Shown: piece after piece, positions 32,158 through 33,872 of the stretch
Layout: the number at the start of each line of letters is the position of its first letter
Position numbering within the stretch: the first letter of the stretch is position 1
Source of the DNA: Candidatus Woesearchaeota archaeon
GTDB lineage: Archaea; Nanobdellota; Nanobdellia; Woesearchaeales; GCA-2686295
Direction: 5' to 3'
Assembly: GCA_016784125.1 (NCBI GenBank)
Contig: JADHVI010000008.1
Location: forward strand, 1 to 33,872
Length of the DNA: 33,872 nucleotides
Made by a program: the position numbers and the translations under genes
The notes under the pieces: generated by a model
What the model was told of the DNA's origin: nothing
The model's database searches: none
The model's input: only the letters and a program-made list of their open reading frames with translations

Positions 32158-33057
32158 ATGAAACTAATTTGTATTATTACAACATTAATTCTATTAACTG
32201 CATGCACAAATACGTTTAGAGAACAAGGATTTATAGAATTATACTTTTGTCCAGGAGATGACTGTGAAGAAGCCATAATTAGGTATTTAGAAGGCGCAGC
32301 AGATGCAAAGTGTGCATTCTATGATTTAGATTTGCAAAGATTGGAACAACATCTTGAAGGATTTGAAGTTTTAATATATGAAGAAAACTTTGAATCAATC
32401 GGAATATCAGTAGGTAGTAAAGGATTAATGCATAATAAGTTTTGCGTTATTAACAAAGAAATAATCATTACAGGATCATTTAACCCTACTAAGAATGGCA
32501 ACTTAAAGAATAATAATAACTTAATCATAATTGAATCCAAACTATTGGCACAAAATTATTTGGATGAATTTGAGGAATTAAAAAAAAGAGAAATTAAGAA
32601 AACCAAAAAAACAACTCTAATCTTCAACGGGTTCTTGATTGAAAACTATTTTTGTCCTGAAGATGATTGCCAAGAGAAAGTTTTAGAAACAATAATGGGT
32701 GCTGAAAAAAGCATCGTATTTATGATTTTTTCTTTTACCGATACAGATATTGCGAATGCATTAATTGAAAAAAATGATTTTGTAAAGGTTGAAGGTGTTA
32801 TGGAGAAAAAAAGGATTAATATGAATTACAACTTATTTCATCGTATTAACAATTCAGGAATAAACGTACTTCCTGATAATAATTCTGGCACGATGCACCA
32901 TAAGGTTTTCATAATAGATAATAAAACCGTAATAACCGGCAGTTATAATCCAACAAAAAATGCTAATGAAAAAAATGATGAGAACATTTTGATTATTCAT
33001 AGCGAAATCGTGGCTGAAAAATATCTTGAAGAATTCAATAAAATAGTAAAGTATTAA
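32158..33057 (+). CDS. Lipoprotein with duplicated phospholipase-D/nuclease domains
   Basis: A 299 aa exported lipoprotein: signal 'LICIITTLILLTAC' with lipobox Cys16. Two PLD domains follow. The first has 'MHNKFCVIN' (91-99), where the HKD aspartate is Asn99, and 'GSFNPTKN'. The second has the complete 'HHKVFIID' (247-254) and 'GSYNPTKN'. Each domain opens with the repeated 'YFCPxDDCxE' (near 29 and 164), a CX4C pair. In PLD enzymes two HKD histidines act together, so the altered first motif may still supply its His92 and Lys94. It is likely an external nuclease or phosphodiesterase. I start at ATG 32158 because the signal peptide begins there. Confidence 0.85.
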   Translation: MKLICIITTLILLTACTNTFREQGFIELYFCPGDDCEEAIIRYLEGAADAKCAFYDLDLQRLEQHLEGFEVLIYEENFESIGISVGSKGLMHNKFCVINKEIIITGSFNPTKNGNLKNNNNLIIIESKLLAQNYLDEFEELKKREIKKTKKTTLIFNGFLIENYFCPEDDCQEKVLETIMGAEKSIVFMIFSFTDTDIANALIEKNDFVKVEGVMEKKRINMNYNLFHRINNSGINVLPDNNSGTMHHKVFIIDNKTVITGSYNPTKNANEKNDENILIIHSEIVAEKYLEEFNKIVKY

Positions 33058-33080
33058 AGAAAGATTGCAGAACCAATAGC

Positions 33081-33872
33081 ATGAAACATGAGTTAAGTGT
33101 CACTTTAATTATTATATTCATATTCTTCTTGACACAAATATTTGGATTGTTTCTCATACAAGAAGACATTAGCAGTGTTGAAGAAATAAATGGAACAATA
33201 GTAATTAATCATGGAGACACATCTCTTGGAGAAAGACCCGACACTACGGGCTTTGGATCATTTTTATATTTGGTTGTTGCAATCATTGTTGGAACAGCAC
33301 TTTTATTGCTAATAATGTATTGGAATAAGATGCTTGTCTGGAAAATTTGGTTCTTCATAGCAATATTTTTTGCCATGAGTATTGCTTTAGGAGTTCTGAT
33401 GAATTTTGCCATCGCCTTTCTTGTAGCATTCATTTTTTCATTACTGAAATTTTTCAAAAAAAACATTTTTATCCATAACATTACAGAAATATTAATTTAT
33501 TCTGGTCTGGCAGTTTTGATTGTACCTATGTTTGACCTATTATGGATTATTATATTGTTAATTGTTATCTCAGGTTATGACATGTATGCTGTTTGGAAGA
33601 GTAAACACATGGTTAAAATGGCCAAATTCCAAAGCAAAAGCGAATTATTTGCTGGCTTGATGATTCCTTATGAAAAAAAGAAGATTCATATTGAAATGCC
33701 TAAAAAACCGTTAGTTGGAAAAACAAAAAAAAGAGTTAAGAATGCAATTCTGGGCGGAGGAGACGTTGCGTTCCCATTAATATTTGCAGGTGTAGTAATG
33801 GAAACATTAATCAGACAAGGATTGAGTTTGCAAATCGCATTTTTACAAACTTGCATCGTGGCAGTATTTGCA
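33081..33872 (+). CDS. Presenilin-like intramembrane aspartyl protease (A22 family), 3' truncated
   Basis: An open frame from ATG 33081 runs to the window edge (264 codons seen). It is strongly hydrophobic with about seven membrane segments visible so far. The two catalytic motifs are 'GYDMYAVW' (Asp167) and 'GGGDVAFPLIFAG' (Asp228), the YD and GxGD signatures of presenilin and signal peptide peptidase. A short external loop (about 28-58) follows the first segment. It begins 24 nt after the lipoprotein gene and may be in the same operon. It would cleave substrates within the membrane, such as signal-peptide remnants. The C-terminal PAL motif would lie beyond the window. Confidence 0.9.
   Translation, partial: MKHELSVTLIIIFIFFLTQIFGLFLIQEDISSVEEINGTIVINHGDTSLGERPDTTGFGSFLYLVVAIIVGTALLLLIMYWNKMLVWKIWFFIAIFFAMSIALGVLMNFAIAFLVAFIFSLLKFFKKNIFIHNITEILIYSGLAVLIVPMFDLLWIIILLIVISGYDMYAVWKSKHMVKMAKFQSKSELFAGLMIPYEKKKIHIEMPKKPLVGKTKKRVKNAILGGGDVAFPLIFAGVVMETLIRQGLSLQIAFLQTCIVAVFA

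Overview
The window is about 34 kb of an AT-rich archaeal chromosome. Archaeal markers include Nop5/fibrillarin, deoxyhypusine synthase, ABCE1/Rli1, family B DNA polymerase, an MCM-like ATPase, RNase P protein Rnp4, Nip7, KEOPS kinase Bud32, TrmI and a presenilin-like protease. Small genes, dense packing and pruned versions of universal proteins suggest a DPANN lineage (Woesearchaeota/Pacearchaeota-like); that placement is inference. I see no insertion sequence, CRISPR array, integrase or phage module. Many genes have a TTTAAATA-type TATA box about 25-29 nt before the start codon (leaderless or nearly so). Others use a GGTGATT or GGAGG ribosome site.

Layout. 1-2.5 kb: tail of an unidentified CDS, nop5-fibrillarin (C/D-box RNP) and an E1/ThiF enzyme. 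2.5-4.2 kb: iron-type alcohol dehydrogenase and a low-molecular-weight phosphatase. 4.2-7.0 kb: a tight dys - PLP decarboxylase - ureohydrolase operon for polyamine metabolism and hypusination of aIF5A. 7.0-9.9 kb: sugar nucleotidyltransferase and a glycogen-debranching-type glucosidase. 9.85-11.95 kb (minus): radical SAM enzyme and AI-2E/PerM transporter. 12.0-13.2 kb: tRNA-Arg(UCU), tRNA-Cys(GCA), TrmI methyltransferase and a stand-alone RAM domain. 13.3-15.9 kb: redoxin, DUF1461-like membrane protein and a secreted lamin-tail-domain protein. 15.9-23.2 kb: ABCE1, Nudix, PolB, a detached MCM-type winged helix, a mini-MCM ATPase, a Cys-rich membrane protein and CutA. 23.2-26.8 kb: MscS channel, small protein, class I GAPDH and PGK. 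26.8-29.8 kb: Nip7 with a coiled-coil partner, Rnp4, two very small acidic ORFs and Bud32. 29.8-33.9 kb: a cell-surface group comprising an ATPase-less Lon-type protease, a basic protein, a phospholipase-D-like lipoprotein and a presenilin-like aspartyl protease cut by the window edge.

The most interesting theme is domain pruning of conserved information-processing proteins. ABCE1 keeps exactly the four cysteines expected for one [4Fe-4S] cluster and has lost the four for the other. Nop5 lacks the N-terminal fibrillarin-binding domain although fibrillarin is next to it. The MCM-like ATPase has no N-terminal OB/zinc region, and an MCM-type C-terminal winged helix is a separate divergent gene. 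The polyamine decarboxylase lacks the usual active-site cysteine. A Lon-type Ser-Lys protease without ATPase appears to act outside the membrane.

No gene-free gap exceeds 300 bases. Identifications come from reading motifs, not database searches.
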